Part shown: piece after piece, positions 1 through 8,726 of the stretch
How the letters are laid out: every line of letters starts with the position of its first letter
Position numbering within the stretch: the first letter of the stretch is position 1
Origin: Promicromonospora iranensis
GTDB lineage: Bacteria; Actinomycetota; Actinomycetes; Actinomycetales; Cellulomonadaceae
DNA: 64,000 nt
Direction of reading: 5' to 3'
Assembly (NCBI RefSeq): GCF_028994805.1
Contig: NZ_JAJQQP010000014.1
Location: 95,504 to 159,503, forward strand
Notes under the pieces: generated by a model
Database searches by the model: none
The model's input: the letters and a program-made list of their open reading frames with translations, nothing else
Told to the model about the DNA's origin: nothing
Position numbers and translations under genes: made by a program

Positions 1-1
1 G

Positions 2-286
2 GGCGACCCGCCCTCCCCCGTGGACCCGCCGTCCGGCTGCCCGTTCCACACGCGCTGCTGGCTCGCGCCGACGCTGCCCGAGGCGCGTACGGAACCGGCC
101 TCGGCGCAGCCGCCTGCCGACCGGCCCGACCTGGGTCTGCGGCAGGTCCCGACCGTGTGCGAGACGGACGTGCCCGCGCTGGCCCCCCGCTCCCCCGGCA
201 CCTCTCCTGGTGCTGCCGGGGGCGCTTCCCACGTGGTGGCCTGCCACTTCGCGCGAGAGCTGGTGGACCCTAGGGTCGAGGTATGA
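2..286 (+). CDS. Peptide ABC transporter ATP-binding protein, C-terminal fragment
   Basis: The window opens inside this gene; the reading frame is open from base 2 to the TGA at 284-286. The visible part is the C-terminal oligopeptide/dipeptide extension of Opp/Dpp-type ATPases: a GDPPSPVDPPSGCPFHTRCW stretch followed by a spaced CET motif and a final HVVACHF, the cysteine pattern of this extension. The nucleotide-binding domain lies upstream of the window. It would energise uptake of peptides or similar solutes at the membrane. The stop overlaps the next start as ATGA, so the amidotransferase gene is probably translationally coupled to this transporter. Confidence 0.85.
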   Translation, partial: GDPPSPVDPPSGCPFHTRCWLAPTLPEARTEPASAQPPADRPDLGLRQVPTVCETDVPALAPRSPGTSPGAAGGASHVVACHFARELVDPRVEV

Positions 287-996
287 CGCGTGTCCTGGTT
301 GTCCTGAACTCGCCCACCAGCCTGATGGGCCGGCTCGAACAATGGCTGCCCGAGGCCGGCCTCGAGCCGGTCCTGGTTCCCGGCGCCGAGCTCCCCGAGA
401 ACCTCGACGGGTTCGGGGGCATGATCCTGCTGGGCGGCGGCTTCATGCCGGACGACGACGCGCACCACCCGTTCCTGGCGCGCGAGCGGCGGCTGACCAG
501 CGAGGCGCTGGCCGCGGGTCTGCCGCTGCTCGGCCTGTGCCTCGGCGGCCAGCTGCTGGCGCACGTCACGGGCGGCGGCGTGACGGCGCGGTCCGGCGAG
601 ACCGAGCGTGGCATGTGCCCGCTCACGGTGCTGCCCGCCGCCGCCGACGACCCGGTCTTCGGCGGGCTGCCAGGAGTTCCGGACGAGCCGCTGTGGATGA
701 TCGAGAACCATGAGGACTCGGTGACCACCCTGCCGCCGTCGGCGACGCTGCTGGTCTCGAGCGGCGAGTGCCCGATCCAGGCCTTCCGCGTGGGTGAGCG
801 GGCCTGGGGCCTGCAGTTCCATCCCGAGGCGCGGCCGGAACGCGTGGCGACGTGGGACGAGGCGGCACTCTCCGAGCAGGGCATCGACCGGGAGGCGCTG
901 GCCGCGGCGGCGCTGGTCCATGCGGCCGAGAACGAGGCGCAGTCCCGCGCGCTGGTCCACGCGTGGGCCGACGTCGTCCGCGAGGCCGCGAAGTAG
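283..996 (+). CDS. Class I glutamine amidotransferase-like protein
   Basis: A 237-residue stand-alone glutaminase-fold protein of the GMP synthase-like group. The nucleophile elbow LGLCLGGQ places the catalytic Cys at residue 86, and LQFHPEA gives His180 and Glu182, so the triad is complete. No synthetase domain is attached. The family takes ammonia from glutamine or cleaves gamma-glutamyl bonds; the acceptor cannot be told from sequence. The ATG at 283 overlaps the upstream transporter stop by four bases, suggesting an operon with a peptide importer and hence possibly a role in handling imported gamma-glutamyl compounds (inference). Confidence 0.8.
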   Translation: MTRVLVVLNSPTSLMGRLEQWLPEAGLEPVLVPGAELPENLDGFGGMILLGGGFMPDDDAHHPFLARERRLTSEALAAGLPLLGLCLGGQLLAHVTGGGVTARSGETERGMCPLTVLPAAADDPVFGGLPGVPDEPLWMIENHEDSVTTLPPSATLLVSSGECPIQAFRVGERAWGLQFHPEARPERVATWDEAALSEQGIDREALAAAALVHAAENEAQSRALVHAWADVVREAAK

Positions 997-1078
997 GAGC
1001 CAGGGCGGTGCAGGACCAGGGCGGAGCAGAGCCCGGCGAGGGACAGCCAGGCGAGGATCGACGAGAGGACGGACCGAG

Positions 1079-1867
1079 ATGGTATCCACAGGGACGCACA
1101 GCGACGGGGTACCCGTGCTGGCCTACCGGATAGCCCGGGCGTCGGGCGACGTGCTGGCGGCGCGCCAGGACTACCTGGACTTCTACGCGGCCTCGACGGT
1201 GAAGCTCGCGGTGCTGGTGGCCGCGGCCCGCGAGCTCGACGCCGGGACGGCGAGCCTGGACGAGACCTGCACCGCCACCCGCACCTTCACGTCCCAGGTG
1301 CCCGGCGCGGGCGACTACACGATCGAACCCGACGACGTCGACAGCGGGCTGCCGCCGGACGGCACGCCGATGCCGCTGGGCGACGTCGTCGAACGCATGG
1401 TCGTGGTGTCCTCCAACGAAGCGACGAACATGGTCGTAGAGCGTGTCGGCCTGCCCGCGGTGAACAAGGTCCTGGCCGACGCCGGCGCCATCGACTCGGT
1501 GTTCGGCCGCAAGTACTCCGACCTGGCGGCCGAGCAGGCGGGGGCCTCGCACCGGACGACGGCGGCCGACCTGTGCCTCCTCATGTCCGCGCTGGTGACG
1601 GGCAGGCTGGCCGGCGTGGAGCGGACGACCTGGATGTGCGAGATGCTCGGCCGCCAGACGGACCGCCTGCTCACGGCCGCCGTGCCGCACGGCATCCCGT
1701 TCGGCTCCAAGTCCGGCTGGGTCGACGGCATCCGGCACGACGTCGCGTTCGTCGGCGAACCCGGTCCGGACGCGCTGGTGATCTCGGTGTGCTCCCGCGG
1801 TTACGACGAGCAGGCCGCGGAAGAGACCCTCAAGTCCCTGGGTGCCCTGGCCACCACCCTGACCTGA
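1079..1867 (+). CDS. Class A beta-lactamase-like serine hydrolase
   Basis: A 262-residue protein with the three class A motifs: Ser-Thr-Val-Lys (catalytic Ser39, Lys42), an SxN element (Ser111-Ser112-Asn113) and Lys211-Ser212-Gly213. ATG 1079 is chosen because the motifs then fall at normal spacing; an in-frame extension upstream overlaps the amidotransferase gene. No signal peptide or lipobox is visible, unlike exported beta-lactamases, so it may be cytoplasmic or use an undetected export route. Many actinobacterial proteins of this type are uncharacterised hydrolases rather than resistance enzymes. It lies 82 bases after the amidotransferase on the same strand and is followed by a 33-bp hairpin. 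Confidence 0.75.
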   Translation: MVSTGTHSDGVPVLAYRIARASGDVLAARQDYLDFYAASTVKLAVLVAAARELDAGTASLDETCTATRTFTSQVPGAGDYTIEPDDVDSGLPPDGTPMPLGDVVERMVVVSSNEATNMVVERVGLPAVNKVLADAGAIDSVFGRKYSDLAAEQAGASHRTTAADLCLLMSALVTGRLAGVERTTWMCEMLGRQTDRLLTAAVPHGIPFGSKSGWVDGIRHDVAFVGEPGPDALVISVCSRGYDEQAAEETLKSLGALATTLT

Positions 1868-1892
1868 CCCGCTGTGTCCCGTAGCGTCGGGT

Positions 1893-1962
1893 CCCTTTTC
1901 GAGGTCTAAGTTTCTCCGTTCTGAATCGGTTCAGAGCGGAGAAACTTAGACCTCGAAAAGGG
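1893..1962. terminator. Long hairpin, 33-bp stem with TCGG loop
   Basis: Arms 1893-1925 and 1930-1962 are complementary over 33 bp with one G.T-type mismatch and a four-base loop. The element is clearly less GC-rich than its surroundings. It follows the serine hydrolase stop by 25 bases and probably ends that transcript. The stem is far longer than an ordinary intrinsic terminator needs. Confidence 0.7.
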
Positions 1963-2079
1963 CGTGTCGGACGGCGACCGCCGGGAGCCTCTTGCCCCCC
2001 GGGGTTGATCCGGGGTTGATCCGGGCGCGGCTTTCCTCTTGAATGCGAGTGCAATAGCGGCGAGCCAAAGGGGGCCTGC

Positions 2080-3729
2080 GTGGCGACCACCGAAGCGACC
2101 ACCAAAGCGACAGGGACACGACCCGACGGCCTCGCGCAGGTCGAACGCCGGGAGAACCTGCTCAACCAGGGCTTCCATCTCGTCCGGTCGGGCGTCCTCG
2201 CCCCGGGCCTGCGCGTGCACCGGGACGTCGGCGCGATCTGGCAGCTGGTCACCTGGGGACCGTCGATCGCGGGCGGGTACCGCGCCTCCGCCGTCCGCGC
2301 CCCGCACCAGACCGCGGTCGTCGACGACGGACGCACCCTGACCTTCCGCGAGCTCGACGACCGCACCAACCGGCTGGCCAACACCCTCCGGGACCTGGGC
2401 GTCGACGTCGGCACCCCGGTCGGCCTGATGTGCCGCAACCACGGCGGCCTGATCGAGGCGATGGTGGCGCTGGCCAAGGTCGGCGCGACGACGCTGCTGT
2501 TCAACTCCGGCCTCTCCCCCGCCCAGGTCTCGGCCATCGTGGCCGAGCAGCGCCCCGCGCTCTTCCTCGCCGACCAGGAGTTCCTCGACAAGGAGCCCGA
2601 GCTGCCCTCGACCCTGCGGGTCCTGAGCACCTGGTCGGACGACGGCCCTCCCGGCCTCGCGGAGCTCGTCAGCTCGGGCGACCCTGCCAAGGCCCCCGTA
2701 CCCGCGAAGCCCGGCCGGACGGTCGTCATGACGTCCGGCACGACGAGCACACCGAAGGGTGCCCGCCGCCCGCAGCCCCACGGCCTGAGCGAGGCGGCGT
2801 CGCTGCTGTCGGTCATCCCGCTGCGGACCGGCGACCGGATGATGGTCACCACGCCCATCTTCCACACGTGAGGGCTCGCGGCCCTGCAGCTGGGCATGGC
2901 GCTGCACGCCGAGCTGGTGCTCCAGCGCCGGTTCGACCCGGAGCAGGTGCTCCGGACCATCGCGGAACGCCGGGTGACCGCCCTGATCGCGGTGCCCGTC
3001 ATGCTGCAGCGCATCCTCGACCTGCCGGCCGAGGTGAAGGCCCGGTACGACACGTCCTCGCTACGCGTCGTCGCCTACTCCGGCTCCGCCATGCCGCCCG
3101 ACCGGGTCACCCAGTTCCTCGACGAGTTCGGCCCGGTCCTCTACGGGCTGTACGGCTCGACGGAGGCCTCGTGGGCCTCGATCTCCACGCCCGAGGACCT
3201 GGCCGCCGAGCCCACGACGGCGGGCCGTCCACCTCTGGGTACCCGCATCGGCATCCTGGACGACGACGGCCGCCCGGTCCCCCGGGGCGAGGTCGGCCAG
3301 ATCTGCGTCGGCAACGGCATGCTCTTCGAGGGGTACACCAGCGGGGCGGGCAAGCCGATGTTCGGCGACCTGATGGCCACCGGCGACCGCGGCCGGCTCG
3401 ACGGCGAGGGCCGGCTCTACGTGGTCGGTCGTGCCGACGACATGATCGTCTCCGGCGGCGAGAACGTCTTCCCCCGTCCCGTCGAGGACGCGATCACCGC
3501 CCTGCCGGAGGTCGCGGACGTCGCCGTCTTCGGCGTGCCCGACGACGAGTTCGGCACCCGGTTCGCCGCGTACGTGGTGCTGCACGACGGCGCGACACTC
3601 ACCGCCGACGCCCTGCTCGACCGGCTGCGCGACCGCCTCCCGCGGTTCTCGCTGCCGCGCGACATCCACTTCCTGAAGTCGCTCCCCCGCAACCCGACGG
3701 GCAAGGTCCTCCGCCGAGACCTCCCCTGA
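2080..3729 (+). pseudogene. AMP-forming acyl-CoA synthetase interrupted by an in-frame TGA
   Basis: A single frame from GTG 2080 to 3729 encodes about 549 residues of an ANL-superfamily acyl-CoA synthetase, but codon 264 (2869-2871) is TGA. Translation is PIFHT-stop-GLAALQLG; related enzymes normally have Trp at this point (PxFHxWG), so one TGG to TGA change explains the break. The rest is intact: the phosphate loop MTSGTTSTPKG, the YGSTE motif, GRADDMIVSGGENVFP, and the C-terminal catalytic Lys in NPTGK. A good ribosome site (aaaggggg) precedes the GTG. It would activate fatty acids as CoA thioesters. Possibilities are a recent pseudogene, a sequencing error or rare readthrough; an internal start at 2896 could yield only the C-terminal half. 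Confidence 0.85.
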
Positions 3730-3737
3730 CCCCACAT

Positions 3738-3801
3738 CGTTGAGTGCTGGTTATTTGTGGGGTCAGAACGTTTCGAGACCACAAATACCCAGCACTCAAC
3801 G
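3738..3801. terminator. Convergent-gene palindrome, GTTGAGTGCTGG family
   Basis: Arms 3738-3760 and 3779-3801 pair over 22 of 23 bases around an 18-base loop. It lies between the end of the acyl-CoA synthetase (plus) and kynU (minus), whose stop falls in the right arm. The arm sequence is nearly identical to that of the palindrome at 53668-53730, so this is a repeated element and not just a chance terminator. It probably acts in both directions. Confidence 0.75.
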
Positions 3802-5085
3802 AAGCTGGTTGTTCAGAAGGTCTCGGATGAGCCAGAGGCCGTTCGCGACCTCGGTGAAGCTCGTGCTCAGGGGCGAGAGGCCGACGCGCAGGCCTTGCGG
3901 CGGCCGGAAGTCCGGCACCACGCCGCGCTCCCAGGCCTCCGCCACCACGCGCCTGAAGTCCGGGTGGTCGAGCATGATGTGGCTCCCCCGGCGCTCCGGG
4001 TCACGCGGCGAGGCCACGTGCACGCCGGCGAGGTGCTCGTCGGCGATCTCCATCGCGAACCCGGTCAGCGCGAGCGACTTCGCGCGTACCGCCGCCATGC
4101 CGGCCTCCTCGATGAGCGCGAGCATGTCGCGCATCGGCAGCATCCCGATCACGGGCGGCGTACCGCTGATGAGCTGGCGGATCCCGGTGGCGGGCTCGTA
4201 CGCGGCGCTCATCGCGAACGGCTCGGCGGCGCCCATCCAGCCCTGGACCGGCTGGCGCACCTCGCCCTGCAGGCCGGCGGCCAGGTAGGCGAAGGCGGGC
4301 GAGCCCGGCCCGCCGTTGAGGTACTTGTACGTGCAGCCGACGGCGATGTCCACGCCGTCGGCGTCGAGGTCCAGCGGGACCGAGCCCGCCGAGTGGCACA
4401 GGTCCCACAGGACGAGCGCGCCGGCGTCGTGCACGATCCGCGTGATCGCCGGGAGGTCCGCGACGTACCCGGACTTGTAGGCGACGTGGCTGAGCAGCAC
4501 CAGGGCGGTGTCCTGCCCGACGGCGGCCGCGACCTCCTCCGGTGTCACGCCCGCCTCGGCGTCGGGCGTGATCCAGCGGAGCTCCAGGCCGCGCTCGGCG
4601 GCGATGCCCTGGAGCACGAACCGGTCGGTGGGGAAGTTCTCCGTGTCCGCGACGATCACCCGGCGCCCCGGGCGGGCGTCCACCGCGGCGCGGGCCAGCT
4701 TGTAGAGCAGCACCGTCGTGGAGTCGGCGACGACCGTCTGCCCCGCGGCCGCTCCGAGGACCACCCGGCCGAGCGTGTCGCCGAGCTCGGTCGGGGCGTC
4801 CATCCAGCCCTCGTCCCAGGAGCGGATCAGGCGCGCGGCCCACGGCCCGTCCACGAAGGAGGCCAGCCGCTCGCGCGTGGCGGCCAGCGGCCGGCCCAGC
4901 GAGTTGCCGTCCAGGTAGGCGATGAGGCCGTCGCTCGGGGCGAAACGGGCCCGGTAGGGGGCCAGCGGATCGTCGGCGTCGAGCGCGGCGGCCCGGTCGC
5001 GCAGGGCGTCGGGCAGGTTCAGCGACAGGTTCTCGGGCAGGGCTGCGGGTGCTGCGGGTGCGGCAGGCGCGGCGGGGTCGGTCAC
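3796..5085 (-). CDS. kynU: Kynureninase
   Basis: A 429-residue PLP enzyme that cleaves L-kynurenine to anthranilate and alanine. The N-terminal YLDGNSLG, the WDLCHSAG segment (Asp228, His231) and the Schiff-base region CTYKYLNGGPG (Lys254) are all present, and the length fits the family. It belongs with kynA at 9574-10434, but a large glycosidase gene on the opposite strand and an amidohydrolase gene lie between them, so the catabolic genes do not form one uninterrupted operon. The N-terminus is alanine/proline-rich. Its 3' end lies in a shared palindrome with the upstream synthetase gene. Confidence 0.92.
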   Translation of the reverse strand: MTDPAAPAAPAAPAALPENLSLNLPDALRDRAAALDADDPLAPYRARFAPSDGLIAYLDGNSLGRPLAATRERLASFVDGPWAARLIRSWDEGWMDAPTELGDTLGRVVLGAAAGQTVVADSTTVLLYKLARAAVDARPGRRVIVADTENFPTDRFVLQGIAAERGLELRWITPDAEAGVTPEEVAAAVGQDTALVLLSHVAYKSGYVADLPAITRIVHDAGALVLWDLCHSAGSVPLDLDADGVDIAVGCTYKYLNGGPGSPAFAYLAAGLQGEVRQPVQGWMGAAEPFAMSAAYEPATGIRQLISGTPPVIGMLPMRDMLALIEEAGMAAVRAKSLALTGFAMEIADEHLAGVHVASPRDPERRGSHIMLDHPDFRRVVAEAWERGVVPDFRPPQGLRVGLSPLSTSFTEVANGLWLIRDLLNNQLR

Positions 5086-5164
5086 AGGTGCTCCAGGTCG
5101 TTCGGCTTCGGCCGAGCGTACGTGCTGGACCGGTTCAGCCGAAGCACTCCACGACGTCGGACCC

Positions 5165-5194
5165 TTGACGCCCTCTCCGTGCCGTCAGTACTGT
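5165..5194 (+). promoter_or_regulatory. Probable sigma-70 promoter for the GH87-like gene
   Basis: TTGACG (5165-5170) and TACTGT (5189-5194) are spaced by 18 bases. They lie 124 bases before the ATG of the secreted enzyme, in the divergent gap with kynU. Identified by eye from consensus similarity only. Confidence 0.45.
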
Positions 5195-5317
5195 CCAAGA
5201 CGTTCGTACGCAAGAACTCGACAAGGTACTGCGTTTTTATCAACAGAGCCTCGGCAAGTACCGACGATTGATCCAGTGACGACGCCCGTCAACGACGACG
5301 GGAGATCGGGGACGACG

Positions 5318-8300
5318 ATGTTCCGCTCCGCCACACCACGCCACGCACCGGGCCCGGTGCCCAGACCGGGACGAGCTCCCGCCCTCCTGTCCGTGCTCAC
5401 CGCGGCCGCCCTCACGGCGGTGACCCTCGTGCCGGTGACGGCCGTCGCCGCTCCAGGTGTCCTCTCCGCGGGTGCGCCCGCGGCAGCCAGCAGCAACAAC
5501 GCGCCCTACCTCGCCGACAACCTGACGGACGGCGACCCGGCCACCTACTGGGAGTCGGCCAACGACAACTTCCCGCAGTGGGCACAGGTGGACCTGGGCA
5601 CGGGCGCGACGGTCGAAGAGGTGGTCCTCCGCCTGCCGGCCACGTGGGAGGCACGGACCCAGACCCTGTCCGTCCAGGCCGGTACCGACGGCTCCGCCTT
5701 CACGACCCTCGCGGCGAGCGCCCAGCGACGGTTCGACCCGGCGTCGGGGAACACGGTGACCATCGACGTCCCGGACACGAAGGCGCGCTACCTGCGGGTC
5801 GCCGTCTCCGCGAACAGCGGCTGGCCGGCGGGCCAGCTGTCCGAGCTCGAGGTCCGCGGCACGCGGGCGGCTCCTGACCCGGACGAGCCGGTGGAGGGCA
5901 CCGACCTCGCGGCGGGCCGCGGTATCCAGGCGTCGTCGACGCAGTGGACGTACGTCGCCACGAACGCCAACGACGGCGACACCGCCACGTACTGGGAGGG
6001 TGCGGGCGGGCAGTACCCGAGCACGCTCGCGGTGACGCTGGAGTCCGCGGCCGAGCTGAGCGCCGTCGTGGTGAAGCTGCCGCCGGCCACGGCCTGGGGG
6101 CCGCGGACGCAGACCTTCGAGGTGCAGGGCCGCGCGGGCTCCGGGGATGCGTGGGCCACGCTCGCGCCGTCGGCCGGCCGTGCCTTCTCACCGGCGACGG
6201 GCAACACCGTGACCGTTCCCGTCAGCGGGACCGCGCGCGAGGTGCGGCTGCGGTTCACCGGCAACACGGGCTCGGGCAACGGACAGGTGGCCGAGCTGCA
6301 GGTGTTCGGCGCACCCGCGGCGAACCCGAACCTGACGGTCACCGGCATCAGCGCCGACCCGGCGTCGCCCACGGAGTCGGACGACGTCACCCTGTCCGCC
6401 GTCGTGAAGAACGTCGGGTCGAAGGCCTCGGCCGCGACGGACGTGTCGTTCACCGTCGACGGAGACCCGGTGGCGACCGGCCGGGTGGGTGCGCTCGACC
6501 CGGGCGCCGAGGCGACGGTCACCGCCGACATCGGCTCGCAGGAGGCGGGGTCCTACGAGATCGGCGCCGTCGCCGACCCGTCGGGGGCGGTCGCGGAGCA
6601 GTCCGAGACGGACAACGCCTCCGTGCACCCGGACCCGCTGGTGGTGACCGAGATCCCCAGCTCGGACCTGGTCCCGACGGTGTCGTGGACACCGACCACC
6701 CCGGCGGCGGGCGAGACCGTGAAGTTCTCGGCCCGGATCGCGAACCGGGGCACGCTCGCCACCAGCTCCGGCGCGCACGGCCTCACGCTCTCCGTGAAGA
6801 ACGACCGGGGCGCCGTGGTCCGCACCCTGACGGGATCCGTCTCGGGCGCCATCGCGGCGGGCGGCACCAGCCAGAGCGTGGACCTCGGCTCCTGGACTGC
6901 CGCCGACGGCTCCTTCGACGTCACCGTGACGGCGGCCGCCGACTCGACGGAGGTCGCGGCCAAGCGCGCGAACAACGAGGTCACGCAGTCGTTGTTCATC
7001 GGCCGTGGTGCGGACCTGCCGTTCGACACCTACGAGGCGGAGGACGGCGTCTCGGGTGGCGGTGCGGTCGCCGTCGGGCCGAACCGCGTGGTCGGTGACG
7101 TCGCCGGCGAGGCGTCCGGGCGCCGGGCGGTCACGCTGGGCACGACAGGCGCGTACGTCGAGTGGACCACGCGGGCGACCGCCAACTCCCTCGTGGTGCG
7201 GTTCTCCATGCCGGACGCCGCGGGCGGTGGCGGCACCGACGCCACGCTGGCGGTCTACGTCGACGGTGAGTTCCTCAAGAACATCGACCTGACCTCGCGG
7301 TACGCGTGGCTGTACGGCCCCGAGGCGAACCCGGGCAACCAGCCCGGTCAGGGCGCACCACGGCACATCTACGACGAGGCGAACACCCTGCTCGGCACGA
7401 CCGTCGAGGCAGGGTCGACCATCCGGCTGCAGAAGACCGCGAGCAGCACGAGCCGGTACACCGTCGACTTCGTCGACCTGGAGCAGGCGACGCCGCAGGC
7501 CAACCCCGACCCGGCCCGGTACGTGGAGCCCGCCGGGTTCTCCCACCAGGCCGTCCAGGCCGCGCTCGACCGGTTCCGGATGGACACGACGGGCAACCTG
7601 GCCGGGGTCTACCTCCCCGCCGGCGACTACCAGACGGCCAACAAGTTCCAGGTCTACGGCAAGGCGGTCGACATCGTGGGTGCCGGGCCGTGGTTCACGC
7701 GGTTCCATGCGCCGGCCTCGCAGGAGAACACGGACATCGGGTTCCGGGCCGAGGGGACGGCCAACGGCTCGACGTTCCGCGACTTCGCCTACTTCGGCAA
7801 CTACACCTCGCGGATCGACGGCCCTGGCAAGGTGTTCGACTTCGCGAACATCTCCGACATGACCATCGACAACATCTGGGTCGAGCACATGATCTGCATG
7901 TTCTGGGCCGCCAACATGGACGACTCGGAGATCAAGGACTCCCGGATCCGCAACACGTTCGCCGACGCCCTGAACATGACCAACGGCAGCGCGAACAACC
8001 ACGTGCACAACAACCAGGCGCGGGGCACCGGGGACGACTCGTTCGCGCTCTTCGCCGCCACCGACGCCGGTGGCAGCGGCCAGCGGGGCAACGTGTTCGA
8101 GAACCTGACGTCGACGAACACCTGGCGGGCCGCCGGTCTCGCCGTCTACGGCGGGCAGGACAACACGTTCCGCAACATCTACATCGCGGACACGCTCGTC
8201 TACTCCGGCGTGACCATCAGCTCGCTGGACTTCGGGTACCCGATGGAGGGGTTCGGCCCGGCTCCGACCACCTTCGAGGGCATCTCCGTGGTGCGCTCCG

Positions 8301-8680
8301 GCGGGCACTTCTGGGGTGACCAGGTGTTCCCGGCGGTGTGGATGTTCTCGGCCTCGAAGGTGTTCACCGCCATCCGGGTCAACGACCTCGACATCGTGGA
8401 CCCGACGTACTCCGGGATCATGTTCCAGACCCAGTACATCGGCGGACAACCGGTGAACCCGATCCAGGACACGGTGTTCACCGACGTGTCGATCACCGGC
8501 GCCCAGCGCAGCGGCGACCGGTACGACGAGCGGTCCGGATACGGGATCTGGGCCAACCCGATGCCGGAGGCGGGCCAAGGACCGGCGGTCGGCTCGGTGA
8601 CGTTCACCAACCTGACCCTGGAGAACAACTACCGCGACATCGTGAACGACACCTCGACGTTCACGATCACCCGCAACTGA
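5318..8680 (+). CDS. Secreted multidomain glycosidase, GH87-like (alpha-1,3-glucanase/mycodextranase type)
   Basis: A 1,120-residue secreted protein with start ATG 5318 after ggag. Order of domains: signal peptide (about 1-45, ending VAAPG), two discoidin/F5-8C-type binding domains (about 50-185 and 197-333), two CARDB-like Ig domains (about 336-441 and 448-565), a CBM35/CBM6-like domain opening YEAEDG (about 568-725), then a right-handed beta-helix (about 731-1120). The helix carries an Asp906-Asp907 pair in GTGDDSF and an ADALNMTNG strand, which resemble GH87 alpha-1,3-glucanases; discoidin plus CBM6 domains are usual in that family. It would attack alpha-glucan outside the cell, for example fungal or bacterial biofilm polymers. 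GH87 is assigned from memory of the fold and motifs; another beta-helix family is possible. It interrupts the tryptophan catabolic genes. Confidence 0.7.
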   Translation: MFRSATPRHAPGPVPRPGRAPALLSVLTAAALTAVTLVPVTAVAAPGVLSAGAPAAASSNNAPYLADNLTDGDPATYWESANDNFPQWAQVDLGTGATVEEVVLRLPATWEARTQTLSVQAGTDGSAFTTLAASAQRRFDPASGNTVTIDVPDTKARYLRVAVSANSGWPAGQLSELEVRGTRAAPDPDEPVEGTDLAAGRGIQASSTQWTYVATNANDGDTATYWEGAGGQYPSTLAVTLESAAELSAVVVKLPPATAWGPRTQTFEVQGRAGSGDAWATLAPSAGRAFSPATGNTVTVPVSGTAREVRLRFTGNTGSGNGQVAELQVFGAPAANPNLTVTGISADPASPTESDDVTLSAVVKNVGSKASAATDVSFTVDGDPVATGRVGALDPGAEATVTADIGSQEAGSYEIGAVADPSGAVAEQSETDNASVHPDPLVVTEIPSSDLVPTVSWTPTTPAAGETVKFSARIANRGTLATSSGAHGLTLSVKNDRGAVVRTLTGSVSGAIAAGGTSQSVDLGSWTAADGSFDVTVTAAADSTEVAAKRANNEVTQSLFIGRGADLPFDTYEAEDGVSGGGAVAVGPNRVVGDVAGEASGRRAVTLGTTGAYVEWTTRATANSLVVRFSMPDAAGGGGTDATLAVYVDGEFLKNIDLTSRYAWLYGPEANPGNQPGQGAPRHIYDEANTLLGTTVEAGSTIRLQKTASSTSRYTVDFVDLEQATPQANPDPARYVEPAGFSHQAVQAALDRFRMDTTGNLAGVYLPAGDYQTANKFQVYGKAVDIVGAGPWFTRFHAPASQENTDIGFRAEGTANGSTFRDFAYFGNYTSRIDGPGKVFDFANISDMTIDNIWVEHMICMFWAANMDDSEIKDSRIRNTFADALNMTNGSANNHVHNNQARGTGDDSFALFAATDAGGSGQRGNVFENLTSTNTWRAAGLAVYGGQDNTFRNIYIADTLVYSGVTISSLDFGYPMEGFGPAPTTFEGISVVRSGGHFWGDQVFPAVWMFSASKVFTAIRVNDLDIVDPTYSGIMFQTQYIGGQPVNPIQDTVFTDVSITGAQRSGDRYDERSGYGIWANPMPEAGQGPAVGSVTFTNLTLENNYRDIVNDTSTFTITRN

Positions 8681-8700
8681 CCACCCCCACCGGCAACCCG

Positions 8701-8726
8701 CCGAGGTAGTCAGCTGACTACCTCGG
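8701..8726. terminator. Perfect 26-base palindrome, GAGGTAGTCA family
   Basis: The two 13-base halves meet with no loop (ccgaggtagtcag and its complement). It lies between the convergent glycosidase and amidohydrolase genes and supplies the TAG stop of the latter at 8718-8720. The same half-site recurs several times in the larger palindrome at 20941-21039. Confidence 0.65.

Noticed and set aside
1079..1867. True antibiotic-resistance beta-lactamase
   Set aside because: Motifs fit, but there is no export signal and no resistance context; many housekeeping hydrolases share the fold.
2869..2871. TGA as a selenocysteine codon in the acyl-CoA synthetase
   Set aside because: The family has Trp at this position, not Cys, and no selenocysteine insertion hairpin is apparent after the TGA.
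6188..8578. 796-codon minus-strand frame across the GH87-like gene
   Set aside because: Antisense shadow; low-complexity composition and the opposite strand encodes clear domains.
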